Of a stretch of DNA of 8,321 nt, positions 6,415 through 8,321 are shown piece by piece. The first letter of the stretch is position 1, and the number at the start of each line of letters is the position of its first letter. Source of the stretch: Burkholderiales bacterium (GTDB taxonomy: Bacteria; Pseudomonadota; Gammaproteobacteria; Burkholderiales; SG8-41). The translations under genes were made by a program, and so were the position numbers. The stretch spans positions 1 through 8,321 of the forward strand of contig JAIESJ010000271.1 in NCBI GenBank assembly GCA_019746155.1, given 5' to 3'. The notes under the pieces were generated by a model. It made no database searches. It was given only the letters and a program-made list of their open reading frames with translations, and was not told the DNA's origin.

Positions 6415-7844
6415 CCTACGCTGCCTTCGAGTTTGAGGCCGAGGAGCTTGGTCGCTTCGACCGCGAATTCCATCGGCAGTTGCTGGAACACTTCCTTGCA
6501 GAAGCCGTTGATGATCATCGACACCGCTTCCTCGTTGCCGATGCCGCGGCTCTGAAAATAGAACAGCTGGTCCTCGCCGATCTTCGAGGTCGTCGCCTCG
6601 TGCTCGACCTTGGCCGTGCTGTTGTGCACCTGGATATAGGGGAAGGTATTGGCGCCGCACTTCGAGCCGATCAGCATCGAATCGCATTGCGAGTAATTGC
6701 GCGCGCCTTCGGCTTTCGGGCCGATTCTCACCAAGCCGCGGTAGCTGTTGTTGGAGCGGCCGGCGGAGATGCCCTTGCTGATGATGGTGCTGCGGGTGTT
6801 CTTGCCGATGTGGATCATCTTGGTGCCGGTGTCGGCCTGTTGATAGTGATTGGTGAGCGCCACCGAGTAGAACTCGCCGATCGAGTTGTCGCCGAGCAGC
6901 ACACAGGACGGGTACTTCCAGGTAATCGCCGAGCCGGTTTCGACCTGGGTCCATGAAATCTTGGAGTTGACGCCCTTGCACAAGCCGCGCTTGGTGACGA
7001 AGTTGTAGATGCCGCCGCGGCCCTCTTCGTCACCCGCATACCAGTTCTGCACCGTCGAGTACTTGATGTCGGCGCGGTCGAGCGCAACCAGTTCCACCAC
7101 CGCCGCGTGCAGCTGGTTGGTGTCGAACTTGGGCGCAGTACAGCCTTCGAGGTAGGACACCGAGGCGCCTTCCTCGGCGACGATCAGCGTGCGCTCGAAC
7201 TGACCCGAATCCTGGGTATTGATGCGGAAATAGGTCGAAAGCTCCATCGGGCATTTGACGCCCTTCGGGATGAAGCAGAACGAGCCGTCGGTGAATACCG
7301 CGGAATTGAGCGCGGCGTAGAAATTATCGCCCGTGGGTACCACGCTGCCGAGATATTTGCGCACCAGCTCGGGGTGCTCGCGCACCGCTTCCGAGATCGA
7401 ACAGAAAATGATGCCGACTTCGGCGAGTTTCTGCTTGTAGGTGGTGGCGACCGACACCGAGTCGAAAATCACGTCCACCGCGACGCCGGCGAGCGCCGCG
7501 CGCTCGTTCATGGGCACGCCCAGCTTCTCGAATGTGCGCAGGAGTTCCGGATCGACCTCGTCCATGCTCTTCAGTTTCTTCGGCTTCGGCGCCGAGTAGT
7601 AACTGATGTTCTGGAAGTCGATCTTCGGATACCTGACGTTGGGCCAGGTCGGCTCCGCCATCGTCAGCCAGTGGCGATAGGCGTTGAGCCTGAATTCGAG
7701 CAGCCATTCGGGCTCGTTCTTCTTGGCCGAGATCAGCCGGATGGTGTCCTCGCTGAGCCCCTTGGGCGCAACATCGGATTCGATTTCGGTGACGAAACCG
7801 TGCTTGTAGGGCTGGTTGACCAGGTTTTCTAAAACTGTGCTCAT
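6411..7844 (-). CDS. sufB: SufB, cluster-building subunit of the SufBCD complex
   Basis: SufB receives sulfur and, with SufD and SufC, assembles the nascent Fe-S cluster. The 477-residue protein is slightly shorter than E. coli SufB (495), and the key residues keep their relative spacing. They are Cys387 in SQCDS, equivalent to the essential Cys405, Cys396 in SKCGA, and Glu416 in KVEHEATTSK, equivalent to Glu434. The E. coli cysteine in LFYC is Phe430 here, but that position is not considered essential. The C-terminal helices GFCKEVFQQLPMEF and LEGSVG are typical. A good Shine-Dalgarno, GAGGA at 7851-7855, lies six bases before the ATG. Between them is a second ATG (7847-7849) immediately followed by TAA, whose last base is the first base of the real start codon. 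sufB follows sufA after a 94-bp gap holding an inverted repeat. Confidence 0.97.
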
Positions 7845-7865
7845 TACATTTCCTCAAAACCTTGA

Positions 7866-7944
7866 AGGCGAGGCGTGAGGCATGAGGCGGAAAAACCACC
7901 ATCACAAAATGAACGCCTTACGCCTAACTCCTTACGCCTCACGC
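7866..7944. repeat. 7-bp periodic AGGC/GCCT inverted repeat between sufA and sufB
   Basis: AGGC cores occur at 7871, 7878 and 7885 (with another at 7866). GCCT-type cores occur at 7915, 7922, 7929 (as TCCT) and 7936, all at 7-bp spacing. The arms are inverted copies and match at about 17 of 22 positions in my hand alignment. An A-rich spacer separates them (about 7891-7913). The right end runs into sufA: the terminal GCGTGAGG supplies the last Ala codon and the TGA stop on the minus strand. The element fills most of the gap and would form a hairpin in the mRNA between sufA and sufB. Confidence 0.75.
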
Positions 7945-8295
7945 TTTCTCTTTGACGCTGAAACTCTCGCCGCAGCCGCAGGTGCTGTCGACGTTCGGGT
8001 TTTCGACCTTGAATGCCTCTTTCAGGCCTTCCTTGCGGAAGTCCAGCACCGCGCCGTCGAGCACGGGGAGGCTTTCCGCGTCGATCACCAGTCTGGCGTC
8101 GTGCGCCTCAAAAGTGGCATCGTCCGCGCGCACCTCGTCGGCATAATCGAAGACGTAGGCCCAACCCGAACAGCCGACTTTCTTGATGCCTAACCGCAGG
8201 CCGATGCCGCCGCCGCGCCTGGCCAGCGCTTTCCTGATCTGGTTCGCCGCACTTTCCGTCAATTGAAGTAAATGAGGTAAAGTAAAGGAAAACAT
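7939..8295 (-). CDS. sufA: A-type Fe-S carrier SufA/IscA family
   Basis: A-type carriers accept a cluster from the SufBCD scaffold and hand it to apoproteins. This 118-residue protein has the three conserved cysteines: Cys42 in KKVGCSGWAY, and Cys106 and Cys108 in the C-terminal CGCGESF. The core ESAANQIRKAL and NPNVDSTCGCGE are family-typical. The C-terminus resembles IscA, but the place at the head of sufBCDS makes SufA the better name. The N-terminus is about eight residues longer than usual. The codons for residues 3-11 read as TTTACTT-rich sequence like the repeat next to sufS, and no clear Shine-Dalgarno precedes the ATG, so a TTG start at codon 12 is possible. The 26 bases upstream (8296-8321) are AT-rich; promoter and regulator sites are beyond view. 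The stop lies within an inverted repeat. Confidence 0.92.
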   Translation of the reverse strand: MFSFTLPHLLQLTESAANQIRKALARRGGGIGLRLGIKKVGCSGWAYVFDYADEVRADDATFEAHDARLVIDAESLPVLDGAVLDFRKEGLKEAFKVENPNVDSTCGCGESFSVKEKA

Positions 8296-8321
8296 AAAAA
8301 TATTAAAGAAGTCTCACTATT

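Overview
The window looks like a GC-rich proteobacterial chromosome, most likely betaproteobacterial. That placement is inferred from the SerB form (short N-terminal region, DMDST motif), the promoter style ahead of it, and the overall protein character; it was not tested by a search. Nearly all of it is one minus-strand iron-sulfur (Fe-S) cluster assembly operon, read from right to left as sufA - sufB - sufC - sufD - sufS - sufU - nfu - Rieske ferredoxin. A convergent plus-strand serB (phosphoserine phosphatase) lies at the left end.

Layout from the left. Positions 1-106 hold a frameshifted, truncated remnant of a TRIC/UPF0126 membrane-protein gene. A TATAAT-type promoter (136-141) and serB (177-1013) follow. 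Positions 1014-1323 carry no gene: they hold a palindromic repeat touching the serB stop (1012-1143), about 90 bases in which I see nothing, and a branched stem followed by a T-run that probably ends the suf transcript (1232-1325). The suf genes then run to 8295. sufB, sufC, sufD and sufS are fused head to tail by three identical ATGA overlaps. The other four boundaries are gaps of about 94-152 bp, each largely filled by a different short-unit repeat family.

How the genes work together. SufS removes sulfur from cysteine. SufU, which replaces the SufE of the E. coli operon, probably accepts that persulfide. The SufBC2D complex builds the cluster, with SufC supplying ATPase activity. SufA and Nfu carry the finished cluster to client proteins. 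The small Rieske protein is either a client or an electron donor. Every catalytic residue I checked is present, so the pathway looks functional. No regulator (IscR or SufR), SufE or SufT is in view; the window ends 26 bases upstream of sufA.

I found no unknown protein system. The most unusual feature is the set of repeats. Five separate families with inverted or partly inverted arms, built of units spaced 7, 8, 8/9, 9 and 10 bp, sit in five successive gaps and mostly abut stop codons. One of them has a sixth, REP-like palindrome nested inside it.
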